From Adiantum capillus-veneris (taxonomy: Eukaryota; Streptophyta; Polypodiopsida; Polypodiales; Pteridaceae), in the NCBI GenBank assembly GCA_014529385.2, contig CM043958.1, forward strand, positions 92,658,435 through 92,722,434: a DNA stretch of 64,000 bases, read 5' to 3'. The position numbers and the translations under genes are program-made. The notes under the pieces are model-generated. The model had not been told where the DNA came from. It saw nothing but the letters and a program-made list of their open reading frames with translations, and ran no database searches. Below, piece after piece: positions 11,519-22,073 of the stretch (its first letter is position 1; every line of letters starts with the position of its first letter).

Positions 11519-11560
11519 TATATAAATAAAGGGGGGAGGGATTCCGACAGCCCTCCCCCC
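11519..11560 (+). promoter_or_regulatory. TATA-like box followed by a 10-bp G/C hairpin
   Basis: TATATAAATA lies at 11519-11528 and is followed at once by an exact inverted repeat: GGGGGGAGGG at 11531-11540 and its complement at 11551-11560, with a 10-nt loop. No convincing ORF follows, so promoter activity is only a possibility. Confidence 0.3.
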
Positions 11561-11699
11561 ACGTGTCTCTCTTTCTTGTGTCCGACAAGGTTCAAGCCAT
11601 TGTACATTGGGTGAGATAGCAAGACAGAGAGAGAGGTGTCTCTGTTGGAGACAACTCCTACAGACTGGCATATATAATCTACAAAATATTATAGTTTCA

Positions 11700-11794
11700 T
11701 GTAAGTCTCTCTCTCACAGATACACGCATACAAGAATAAGAAGAAGACGAAGAAGAAGAGACAAACAATGTAGTGGCCAAGAGCTCATTGCAAT

Positions 11795-11831
<37 letters not shown>

Positions 11832-11942
11832 GATGATGACATGCTCTCAACTCGGTTTATGACAAGTCAATGGGCCTCTTGAATGTGGAGAAGAGAGAAG
11901 AAGAAAAGGCAAGCGATGCAATCAGTTAGAGATAGTTACAAT

Positions 11943-11977
<35 letters not shown>

Positions 11978-12036
11978 AAGAAGAAGAAGAGACGAGCAAT
12001 ACAGACATTAAGAGCTTGTTACAAGTCATATACACA

Positions 12037-12084
<48 letters not shown>

Positions 12085-12140
12085 ATAAATGATGTAGTAG
12101 GAAAGAGTTTGTTGTAGTTCCTACACACACACACAAAAGA
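11700..12140. repeat. Diverged tandem block of about 50-60 bp units tied to CA/GA microsatellites
   Basis: A unit running from a GAAGAAGAAGAGAC-like start, through a middle resembling AGAGCTCATTGCAATTC, to a (CA)n end recurs near 11745-11826, 11925-11972 (partial), 11975-12037 and 12080-12135. Each copy ends in CA or CA plus GA repeats of a different length. Confidence 0.6.
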
Positions 12141-12443
12141 GCTTATGAAAATGATGATGTGGTCTCGTATGGGTTTACATGGCAAGCGTGCAAGCCAGGG
12201 AGCTCTTGCGCAAACTATAAGAGTATTCCCCAATACATGACAAGATTACATCTCAACACAATTGGGACATGGAACAAAGTGAAAATTTGGCCAAGTCAAA
12301 GCTATCCTATGGGGACAGGCGTGAACATTAAACCACACTTTTTACCCTTGGTTTTGTTTTGTGAATGCACACATCTGCTTCACAACTAGAGCTACTAAGA
12401 TGGTGCTCGATGGGCGTTTTATATATATGAGTGTTTTGTAAAT
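12141..12443. other. No gene seen
   Basis: Short unique sequence between the tandem block and the target duplication of element A. It ends with ATGGT at 12444-12448. No supported ORF. Confidence 0.5.
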
Positions 12444-12448
12444 ATGGT

Positions 12449-12682
12449 TGTGCGTGTATGTCACACATGTCAATGCAAGGAACTTGCCAATACACTGTGT
12501 GCGAGCCACAAATGGCTCCAAGCACACAATAAGCCTGAACCAGTAAGCTCAAAGATGGCGATGGTGTGTCACTCACCGTTCTACGCTTGCTGTCATGGAG
12601 GATTCCTTGCCGCGAAGAAGAGGGAGACGCCGCTACGCCGCGCTCAACCGCCTCGCCGCTGTCATGTCATCGCAATGCTCGA

Positions 12683-12775
<93 letters not shown>

Positions 12776-13066
12776 TACACACACACACAAGGAGATGATG
12801 GAGATGGAGCAAGAGTACTCTTCAATTGCACAAATGAGAAAAAATGAATTTTAGGTTTAGTTGACTTTTATTTGAGCTCGCCCCATTCACACTTGGGCAC
12901 CCATGCTTAGCCAACTAATCCCTTGAATGTTCCACTTAGAGTGCACCTCTCATCGGCGATCACTCTTACCCTTTTCCTATTGGACCGACAAGCCCGGTAC
13001 CTGACTCTACCAAATAAATAATACAGCGTCCGTCGTAGGTGATAGGAATGTGCGTGAGGGTTAACA
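12449..13066 (-). repeat. 3' LTR of element A (618 bp)
   Basis: On the minus strand it starts TGTTAACCC and ends TACACGCACA. It contains a compound (CT)n(CA)n microsatellite at about 12687-12790. The TATA-like site seen in the other LTRs is changed here (TTTATTTG near 12868). It aligns along its length with 31947-32546, 48468-49112 and 56610-57306. Confidence 0.92.
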
Positions 13067-13079
13067 TGCCCCTCTTCCT
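13067..13079 (-). other. Polypurine tract of element A
   Basis: The minus strand reads AGGAAGAGGGGCA immediately before the TGTTAACC start of the 3' LTR, the expected place for plus-strand priming. Element B has AGGAAGGGGGGCA at the same place. Confidence 0.8.
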
Positions 13080-14404
13080 GATGTAGATTCCGTCCTCGGA
13101 AGCTATTGAGTTGAAGCTTGTTCGTTGAGGTGAAAGAGCATTTGAGATGAATGTCCTTAGCCTTCTTCACTGCAAAATCAAACAACATTGGCACAGCAAC
13201 TGCATTCTCATATACAATTAAAAATCATATGCAGTTGTAGACAGACAAATTGATTGGTAACAAAAATTTAAACCATTTGTCAACAATAACATTAAATTGC
13301 AATATAATCCAACGCATAAACAGTTATGAAAGTAAAAAACTAAACAAGTCTGGGGTCACTAATTTAACGGTTGAAAGGCACTAAAGATTGACTATTAATA
13401 CCATGGGTAAGCTTCTTAATTTTCTCTGGTCAATTAAGTTGTTTAATCGCGAGAGCCAAGTATTTCATGTTCGAGGGCTGACTGAGGCTATACCTAGAAG
13501 ACCTTGTAGTTAAGCTACGATAAAATGAATTTCTCATGAAATCATCGCCTGACTGATTACCTTTTTTTTGACCCCCCAAAGTATTTTCACATTGTTTCAA
13601 TTTTGATGTGTGTGCTTATTTTGTATGCCTTGGGTTTTTTGCTTTTCAAGGAAAAGCGCCCACATTGGGAACCTAGGGCTCTAGTACCATAGGCGATACA
13701 TGTGAGTGAAGTACCAAATCAAGCTGAGGTTTCTCTTCCAGCTTAAGATTTTACATTGTGGTATTGTTCGTTTTCAACGTTTTAATTTTGTAACTTTGGG
13801 GGGTCATATAACACTGTTACCCTCCCCAGGCTCATCACACTAGTAAACTCCCTTTATAATACTTAAGCTAAAGGTCAATAGGGACTAAGCCCACTAAAAA
13901 GTCCTAGTACATTTCACATAATGCTGCCTAAATCGGATTAAGAACCTAAGTAACCATTCATTATTAGGAAGGTATTCTCCATGGTATTAAGAGAAGATCT
14001 CTAACACCTAGCTTAGTCGAACTGCTTGATTTTTAAACCTAGACAAGTGCTTATGACAAAAAATTACATTGAATTTAATGTTTGATACTAAGAAACTGCG
14101 TTGAATATTATGCTGCCAATTACAATTAAAGCAGACAAACATGGATGCAAAAAGATAAGGGACAATGCTAATGGACAAGAAACACCTGTTTGTGTTGATG
14201 ATCGCGCTTGATTTGAAAAGTGGATGAGAGAAAGATTCTATGAAGATCCAAATCCTAACCACAGCAACATATTCCTGTACACACGAGGAAACACAAAGAA
14301 TACCTCTAGGAGGCACATCAGTGGAAAAAGGTACCAACACTTATTGAACACAATTAAAAAACATAAGGAACCCTAACCTAATTATTTACACTCCCCTTAG
14401 AGAG
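13080..14404 (-). other. 3' noncoding part of element A
   Basis: Aligns with 55500-56596 of element B and has no open frame of note. It includes a conserved stretch (GACCCCCCAAAG near 13573; ATATAACACTGTTACCCTCC near 13806). Element B lacks most of the piece near 13200-13350. Confidence 0.7.
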
Positions 14405-14827
14405 TCAAGGGAATAGGATATTGTAGAGATTGGGGGGAAACCCTAAGGCTAAACCCCTATCCTCGTCGTCGAGATAAACAAAGTCATCATCCATGAGACC
14501 ATATGTGCCATCCGTGTAGTCATGTAAATCTTCTTCTTCATCATAGGTACCCATGTTTACTAAGAAGGTCACTAGACGCCTATAGTCATCTTGGTCAAAA
14601 GGGTAGGCTTGTGCAATGGGAGAAACGCTCTCTACTAAGTATGGATCAGTCGTGGTCAAGAGACGTATCAGCCACTCTAACTCCTCGAAATTCCTCTCAC
14701 AAGCTAGCGTACCTACCAAATCCCATTCACATGCAAGCACCAGAAAGACCATGTGAAACATTTGTGAAAAGTAATGAGGGTACCTCTCACCCAAGGCAGG
14801 AGTGGATGACTCTAGCGTACTAGCCAT
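14405..14827 (-). CDS. Extra ORF of element A (ORF3), 140 residues, unknown function
   Basis: Starts ATG at 14827 (MASTLESSTPALGERYPHY) and runs to 14405 without interruption. The middle has a hydrophobic stretch (MFHMVFLVLACEW) and the C-terminal half is strongly acidic (YDEEEDLHDYTDG, DDDFVYLDDEDRG). I recognise no family. It is the only unbroken ORF of element A. The sequence just upstream reads TTTGTGTGTACAG|AT-ATG, a good match to a splice acceptor, and some plant LTR elements express a downstream ORF from a spliced RNA. Element B has unrelated sequence of shorter length at this place, between conserved flanks. It might instead be a captured host fragment. Confidence 0.55.
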   Translation of the reverse strand: MASTLESSTPALGERYPHYFSQMFHMVFLVLACEWDLVGTLACERNFEELEWLIRLLTTTDPYLVESVSPIAQAYPFDQDDYRRLVTFLVNMGTYDEEEDLHDYTDGTYGLMDDDFVYLDDEDRGLALGFPPNLYNILFP

Positions 14828-15074
14828 ATCTGTACACACAAATAGATGATGGTTAGAGTGCAAATATTACAAGGGTCGTGTTCTTGTGCATAATGTGTTT
14901 TTATGATTTTGTGTTATGGCTCTTGCTCTTTTACTTTTTTATCTTGTTTTTGTGAGTATAAGGCTATATATATACATTCCCTAAGATTGGTGATTGAGAG
15001 GTCAGGGAGGAAGGTTGAGAGGGAAGCGAGTGAATGATGACTGTCAGCAAACACTCCCCCCTTCCTTGGGTAGA
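14828..15074 (-). other. Noncoding link between the W-[VI]-P-K domain and ORF3
   Basis: Conserved with element B at 55153-55325 (GAGTGTTTGCTGAC, then CCTGACCTCTCAATCACCAA), after which A and B part company. No supported ORF. Confidence 0.55.
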
Positions 15075-15945
15075 TCATACCTTTTGGAATGATGTTGTCA
15101 CCCTTTGAAACCAATTGTTCCAGTTGGTAATAGGTGAGGATTTTTGCCATTAGTTTTCAATTACCTTAGGTGCCTCATCAAGTTGCAAGGGTGGTAAGGT
15201 ACTCTCCCAGGATCGAACTTGAAGTGGTTCATCAGGTGATTCTTGAACACTGGGAGGTGGGGATTCCTTTGTAGCTTTATGGAGGTCCACTATTGTAGGT
15301 GGAGGCTGTGGAGAAGCTTTTACCTCTATGGATGCATTACATGAGGAGCTAGAAGCTTAATGGGACTCCCTCCTTCCTGAGCTAGGTGGAACAAATCGTT
15401 CTTTCTTTGGTACCCAAACTAGCTCTAGAGCGGATGTGTAGCATTCCATGATTTTTTTCTTTCCGCGATCATTGATTCGTTTTGGAGCTACGGGATTGGG
15501 CTCACATGGGTCAGGTGACAAGTAAGAACACAATCTATATTTTGGCACCCATATTTGATCATTTCCTTCATAGTAGCCTTGGGCTTCCAATAGTTGTTTA
15601 GGAATCCAACGCCACATTTTATTACTTTTCTTGGAGCAAGTGGGACGTTTCTTATGAGGCTTCTGTTTTTTAGCATCAGCCATGGTTGCTAAAGAAGCTT
15701 TAGGGACCCACTTGTATGTTTTCTTTGTTATATTAGGATGAGTCTTGTCATAAGCTATGTGCATTGCTTGTAGCATATTTAAGGATAGGGGCATTTCATC
15801 CCCCTCAGGTGTTACCTAGGTCGTCCCCCTGTTTCCCCAAGTGTCTATGGTTGCTGCTAGGTGGACCCAATCCACATTGTCCAACTCAGTCATCCCAGGT
15901 AGTACGTCTATATAAGGAGAATCTTCCCCAACATCAATGTCCGCT
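15075..15945 (-). pseudogene. Element A: C-terminal polyprotein region with W-[VI]-P-K repeats
   Basis: Follows the protease. Its longest open part (15794-15357) contains four spaced copies of a W-[VI]-P-K motif: YKWVPKASL, WRWIPKQLL, QIWVPKYRL and LVWVPKKER. Basic segments (KKQKPHKKRP) lie between them. It then runs through a Pro/Ser-rich stretch to NNWFQRV and a stop at 15075. The frame is broken near 15820 and 15355. Element B carries the same domain at 54450-55152. I do not recognise the family. The basic, aromatic repeats suggest nucleic-acid binding, but that is a guess. Confidence 0.65.
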
Positions 15946-16970
15946 TTACACGTGTAACGGTACTGCAATGGGGCCCGAATGAACTGTGGTGTCAGATTTA
16001 TGATAAATTATAAACCTGTTTCCTAGGGGATGTGCTCGACCAGTCACAAGATCCACTCGATTGACAGAATCTTGGAACTGCAAGTAGACATGGTTTTTAG
16101 ACCAGTCATGCACCATTTTTGCTTCCCTCATGAATGGACGTCCTAAGATCGTCTCCGATGCCATAGTGTGTTTGGAGAAATCCATAATAATGAAGGTACT
16201 TCTTAGTTTATGTCCAAAGACCTTGATCTTGAGATCTTCTAGCATCCCAATAGGTTTAACAATAGACCCATTGGTCATCTTCACTACTATGGTTGTGGTC
16301 GCAAGGTGAGGTCTTCCCATAGTTTCCCATCAATTTTTAGTCATAATGCTAACCCCAGCGCCACCATCAAGGATTCCCTTCAAAGTTAATCCCTTAGTAG
16401 TGATTGGTATGGTCGCATTGGATTCATCACCCTCAAAGTATTGTCCCAACTTGTTAACAGGTATTTCTATAACAAGGTTCTCATCTAGGTTGGGTTGTGG
16501 ATCTAAGTGTTCCTCCTCTATTGGCATCTCCCCAGCTCCACCCATCTGTGCAAATTGTGGTAGCCCAAACTTTAGTTCTCCATTGAGGAAGGCTCGAAGA
16601 GCTGAGACTAGCTCAGGGTCTTTATATAGTTTGGACATGATGGTGGTTCTAACTTCTGAAGACATGAAATCCATCAATTTGGCAATGTTTAACGACACCT
16701 TTTGGGCTTCAGTCCCTTGACGTGGGGAAGATGGGATCTTCATTTCTTCGATAGCATCAAGCAGTCCCTCTGTAAACATTATTTCCATTAAGAAGTGAGT
16801 ACGCCCACTTTCCCATGACTTTAAGTCACTTTCTTCTTGGATGACGCTAGGTATGGCTAAGGGTCTATGGACTTGGTGAGGTTGTTGTTGCGTAGGGAAC
16901 ACGGTGTCTGTAATCTGGATCTTCTTAGGTGCTGGTTCTAGATCCCTTTGGGTATCTTCTACCAAACTCC
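15946..16970 (-). pseudogene. Element A: aspartic protease (retropepsin-like) region
   Basis: The frame runs from about 16965 to 15946 with a single TGA at 16330. The active-site region reads LKGILDGGAGVSIMTKN, with Asp-Gly-Gly instead of the usual Asp-Ser/Thr-Gly. A later segment (ASETILGRPFMREAKM) fits the hydrophobic-Gly-Arg motif that closes the retropepsin fold. The TGA falls two residues after the lysine of that active-site segment and is found at the same codon in element B, while the frame after it stays open for about 124 codons. In LTR elements this protease cuts the Gag polyprotein. Confidence 0.72.
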
Positions 16971-17050
16971 TTAATTGCTTGACTCGCTCAATCTCCTATG
17001 TAGGGTTTGGATAAGTTCCTGTCTTCTTCTTGGATCCTGGCCATTGTGGC

Positions 17051-19712
17051 TCATGAAGATCTTCCTTGTTGGTTTCTATTAGTGGTCGTTTTGGTCTCCA
17101 TGGTTTCACCTGAATCAGAATACTCTTTAGCATCGTTCATATATACGGGGTCGTCACCAGTCCCTATGTTGGTCTTTGAACTGGGGTCTGACTTCGCTGC
17201 TTTTTGCGATCTCTTCCTTCGTGTTTTCTTCTTTTTTTGAGATTGGGCAATTGATGCCATGTCTCTTTCCTCAAGAATATAATTTTGTTTTTGGAGCATC
17301 AATCGTATGAGTACGTTTATTTGTACCACAGGTGTACTTTGTGATGGCTCCTCGGTAACTTCAATCAAGTTTAATGGTGTGATCTTTGGTGCATTTGGAT
17401 TATTTGGACATTGGTCAATCAAATGATCTATGCCACATCGATTACACATGAGTATCGGCATTGTAGACGCGCTCGCTTGATTGGTTTGCATTAGTGTGGC
17501 GTTCTTTTGTAGCCTAATAGGACATTCGGCTACACGATGTGGACCTCCACACTCATAGCATTGAAGAGGTGGTCTCTTAGCAGTGTAATCGATATTTTGG
17601 CCTCTTTCCGCAAGAGCAGCTACTTGATATAGAGGTTTGACTTGTCCCCAATAGTCCTCCATGTAGTATTGTGGACTTTCTTCAAGCACATCCAGACCAT
17701 GGGCAATATTAGGATCTATATCTTCCTCACAGCTTTCCAAACAAGCAATAGATGACTCACTACCCACTTGATTCACAAAAGTTATTCTCGGATATGGTGG
17801 CTGCGATCCTAGCACTAGAGGTGGTAAGGGTGTTGTTTGAACAACATTTTGGGCCCTAGGGACCATGTGTTGTGCTGTTTGTTCAAGAGGTGGGGCCGGC
17901 ATCAATGTAGGCACTCGAGGTGTATCTGTCCATGCTAAGGTTGGTCTATTGGCCATTGCGCGCTTAAATACTATGCAATCCTTAGCTTGATGACCATACC
18001 TTCCACAGGCATTGCAATTCCCATTGAATTTTACTCTAAAAGTAGGGCATTCACTGGTACTATGCGGTCCATAGCATACTGAACACCATTGTTGCTCCCT
18101 TCTTGGATACATATGACTATTTTAAGGAGCACGATTGTCTCTAAGACTCTCTTGAATAGCCTTGGTGAGATCTGCTAAAGTCATCTCAAATATCTTTGGC
18201 TCCTTAGCAATAGGCTTTAGGGTCATTGGCCGATGCCCTGATGCTTGCGAGCTAATAGATTTAGGCTCAACAGACACTCTTTCTCCTTGAATCATTAAAT
18301 TATCATCCAATTGGATCGCATTGGTGGTGACTGCTTCCCAAGTGGTGATACCTCTAATGACTAGGCCATTGTAGATATCCTCATGTCGTAATCCCCTAAT
18401 GAATCTATCAAGCAATTGATTATTATTGAAGCGCTCATTTGGATTACAACAAGAATTCAAATGCTTCAAGCGACTAATAAAGTCTCTCACCGACTCTCCT
18501 TCCTCTCGTTGGGCTTTTTGGAGTTGAGAGGCTACTCCCCAAAGCACTCCCTCTCGTATGTATTCTTTCAAGAACAGTCTCCTAAGAGTAGGGTAAATCG
18601 TTTTTTCTTCCACCCTTAGGGTTCTATACCAATCCCCTGCCTTCCCACTTAAGGTTAGGCTTAAAGCATTACTCTGATGTAGGTCATTGTGTTCTCCTAG
18701 AGAATCGCATATTTGTTCAAACACTTCGATATGCTTTCTCACATCCCCGTCTACACTAAATTTTTGTGTGAGCTTGGCTATTTGTACTGCCTTACTTCTA
18801 GGTTCTCTATCAGGAGTGTTACGCATATTCTCAGCGATAGATCGACCAATAGCTTGAGCAAATGTTGCCAAGTCACCTAAGTGAGCAGGCACCGTGGGTG
18901 AAGGCGCTCCAGAGACTACATGTGGAGTAGATATTGGCATTGGGCTTGGCGCATAGGAAGCCCTTGGGTTCCACGTTTGGTATGGTGTTGTGCCATGTGG
19001 CGGCCCAAAGTTCATATGTGTGGCCCTAGGCATAGCAGACGTCGGATGTGACATGCTAATGCTAGCCAATATAGTCCCATGGAAATAAGAACTTGGGTGT
19101 TGTGGTTGTGGAGCACATAGGTAGTTGAAACAATGGGAGGGGTAGGGACTACATGAGTACGAGGACCCATGGGTGTATACGATTGGTACACACTTGTAGG
19201 TACTGTTGCAGGCATTGAGATACCATGTAGTGGTGCTTTACAAACAAATGAGGTCCATGGCGTATTTCTCGGCATGCCCATCATTGGGGTAGGCATGGTA
19301 GCCGTGGTGTCATCAAGGGAAAGATGAGCTAGACTTGGAAAGGTAAAGCTATCACTTGTAGGCTCAGATTGCACCGAGACCCCTGGCAAAACAACATATG
19401 GGGGATCTATCGAACTTACCAAGGGAGTCTCCATTTGCGATAAGGTCAGTTGTTTAGCCTTCCCTATATCCAAGAATCTCATGAGACCCGTTGAAGGCAT
19501 GTTGATCCCCTTGTTATGTCTCTCTAACTCAATGACCCTATGGATGACCTCACAAACTCTTTGTTGTTGATCCTCCACACTAGTAGCGCCCATTGTGGAT
19601 TGTAGGACATCTAACCAACCCACGTGATAGGTGTGACATGTGTAGGTCGATCAGAGTTTCCGTTTGTAGTTCGTACTCCCAGTTCTCATTTAAGAACGCT
19701 CCATCTAGGATT
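17051..19712 (-). pseudogene. Element A: gag, central and C-terminal part, four zinc knuckles
   Basis: Reads across three pieces (19623-19012, 19069-18122, 18112-17051), with a frameshift near 19060 and a TAA near 18119. A Pro/Thr-rich N-terminal part is followed by a typical retrotransposon Gag domain (KHIEVFEQICDSLGEH, LSLTLSGKAGDWYRTL, VRDFISRLKHLNSCCNPNE, LLDRFIRGLRHEDIY). Then come four CCHC zinc knuckles in two pairs: CSVCYGPHSTSEC, CNACGRYGHQAKDC, CYECGGPHRVAEC and CNRCGIDHLIDQC. Only the second has the standard C-X2-C-X4-H-X4-C spacing; the others have X3. Copia inserted at 19712, cutting gag in two. Confidence 0.88.
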
Positions 19713-19938
19713 TGTTACCATATACATGTGGTAGTGATGTGTGTGAACACACTAGGACCGCCGGGGCATTTTTCCCTCTATAGGAGGTTTTTTCCCCCGT
19801 GCATTGTATATACGCCCATCACTCTAGGGCTATCTATCTTTCCATTGCACACTAAGTAATACACTCTCTATTGTGTGCCTTGAGCTTCCTTCGTCTCCTC
19901 CAAGCTATGTGTGTTTCTCTACAACCCTAATTCCAACA
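19713..19938 (+). repeat. 5' LTR of the copia element
   Basis: Begins TGTTACCATATACATG and ends CCCTAATTCCAACA. It is nearly identical to 30280-30506, which points to a fairly recent insertion. Confidence 0.95.
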
Positions 19939-19955
19939 ATTGGTCTCAGAGGAGG
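19939..19955 (+). other. Primer binding site of the copia element
   Basis: ATTGGTCTCAGAGGAGG follows the LTR. It is a variant of the initiator tRNA-Met site (TGGTATCAGAGC) common in copia elements, with a C in place of the usual A. Confidence 0.65.
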
Positions 19956-20198
19956 TCACGTCCTCCCGGGCTTAGTCGCCAGCTGCTCCAGCACACGCCT
20001 GCTCATTTTGGCCTCCGTTTCCACTAGAAGCAGTATTGCACAGGCTATTTCGTCATTTTGTGCAGAATTTCTGTCAGTGTCGTTTTTTGCATAACAAGTG
20101 CCTTATAGTCTTCTACGGTTTGTGCTATATAGCACAGGTTGTTCCCGCTCCGTTTCTCCTATTTTCGGGCAGTTTTCACATCAGGTGCAGCAGTTACC

Positions 20199-21384
20199 AT
20201 GGCTGACAATAACAACACAGATGTGTTCAAGATGTTTGCTGCTGAGGACAGGTTCGATGGGGACAACTACCCTATGTGGGCTTATGTGATGCAACATGTT
20301 CTTGTGTCAAAGGGTGTCTGGAACATTGTGCAGGGCATTGATGTACGTCCTGGTTCTGAGGATGTAGGCGATGTTGAGGATGTTGCAGGTCTTGCTTCAA
20401 GGATTGTAGTTGTTAAAGTTGTTTTGCCTACGACAGAACAAGCTCGTTGGGATGTTAAGGATGTGCAGGCTCGTGCATTGATTACGTTGTCTGTGAAGCG
20501 CACCATTGTTCCTCACATCCGTTCAGCAAAATTTGCAAAACAGGCTTGGGATATTCTAGCAGGTCTTTATGCAAGCCGCAATGAGGCTAAAATTGCTTTG
20601 CTACGTAAAGAGCTGGAGTCGAAGATTATGCATGAGGAAGATGATATGGACACTTTCCTTGCTAGTGTCAAGGATATCAATGAGCAACTTATTTCTGCAG
20701 GTGAAGTTATTTCAGACAGTTCCCTTGTGCAGACTGTTCTTGATGCCTTACCAGATTCTTACCAGACTTTTGCTAGTAGTTGGAGACTTATGACCCAAGG
20801 AAATCCAGAAGTTGTCAAGTTTGATGCATTATGCACATTGCTGTTGCAAGAGTCACTTTCCAGAAAAAACAGGACTAGACAGCGTGCAGTTGAACAAGCT
20901 TTTATTGCTTCTCAAAGAAAAGGTGGTAACAGCAATGCAGCCACTTCTTATGGTTCTGCCTGCGAGTGGCAAAAATTCTGTTCCTAATGCTTCTGCTGGC
21001 AACAATTCGTTTGGAAATTTTGGTGAGAAGCGAAAAAAGAAGATGCGTTGCCATTATTGTAAAGCCAATGATCACTTGATCAAGTCGTGTCCTAAGTTGA
21101 AGGCCAAAGAGGCTAAGAAGAAAGAGGGTGGTTCCACTGCAAATGCTGGTTCCACTACAAATGCAGCCATTGTTGAGTCTTCTGTGAAACGAGATTGTGT
21201 TGCTGATGTTGATGCAGAATGGGCTTTTAGTGCAGAGTGCACTTACAATCCTGTTGTCCATGATGCATGCTTGTCAGTTGCTGCAGATTCACATGTGTGG
21301 TATTTCGACAGTGGTGCTACAAAGCACATTACCTCACATCGTGAATTGTTTACCTCTCTCGAGTCTGTCCCTCATGGGAATTAA
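20199..21384 (+). pseudogene. Copia gag and protease (one frameshift)
   Basis: ATG at 20199 opens MADNNNTDVFKMFAAEDRFD. The UBN2-type Gag body follows (YPMWAYVMQHVLVSKGVWNI, SAKFAKQAWDILAGLYASRN, LDALPDSYQTFASSW). The frame shifts near 20960, then gives a zinc knuckle (CHYCKANDHLIKSC), a Lys-rich linker and the protease active site WYFDSGATKHIT near 21300. A TAA at 21382 stops it just after SVPHGN, where the family would read on. Confidence 0.88.
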
Positions 21385-22073
21385 GTCACTTGTGCCAACA
21401 ACGCCTCTAATCCAGTTCAAGGAGTTGGAAAGATTGTGCTCACTGCTGCTAATGGCAATTCCTTCACACTTGTTGATGCACTTTATGTACCTGGGATCAA
21501 GAAGAATCTCTTGTCTGTATCCACACTTGCTAGACTTGGACTTGTAGTCAAATTTGTGGATGACAAATGTACAGTTCATGATCTCAGTTTTGGTGATGAA
21601 ATTGTTGCATCTGGGCTTTTGTGTCGTGGCCTATATAAGCTCACTTTGTATGACAAGTGTGGAAAAAATTTGCAAATGCTGTTGCAGATTCAAGGGCTAT
21701 TTCAGATGCAAAACTTTGGCATGCACGTTTTGGTCATCTGAATTTTGCCAGTTTGCTACGTTTGCAAAAATCTGATATGGTTGCTTCTTTGCCGCCTCTT
21801 GAAGCACCTGTCAAACATGTTTGTGAAGGCTGTATTTTGGGTAAGATGCAACGTTCTAAATTTCCAAAGGATGGTTCAGTTCGGGCCACATGCAGGTTGC
21901 AGCTTGTGCATAGTGATGTTTGTGGGCCCATGTAAACTCCGTCCTTGGGAAATTACCTGTACTTTGTGACTTTCATTGATGATTACTCCATGCATGCATG
22001 GGTATTTTCGCTTAAAGAGAAGTCCGAAGTTTTTATGTGCTTCAAACAATTTCTGGCTATGGCTAAAAATGTC
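21385..22073 (+). pseudogene. Copia protease end, GAG-pre-integrase and integrase start
   Basis: After the TAA the frame continues with LVDALYVPGIKKNLLSVSTL, then shifts near 21660 into LWHARFGHLNFASLLRL (GAG-pre-integrase with its HH-CC zinc site, CEGCILGKM). The integrase core starts with HSDVCGPM, a TAA at 21932 and then FVTFIDDY. These hold the first two acidic residues of the D-D-E core. Confidence 0.82.
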
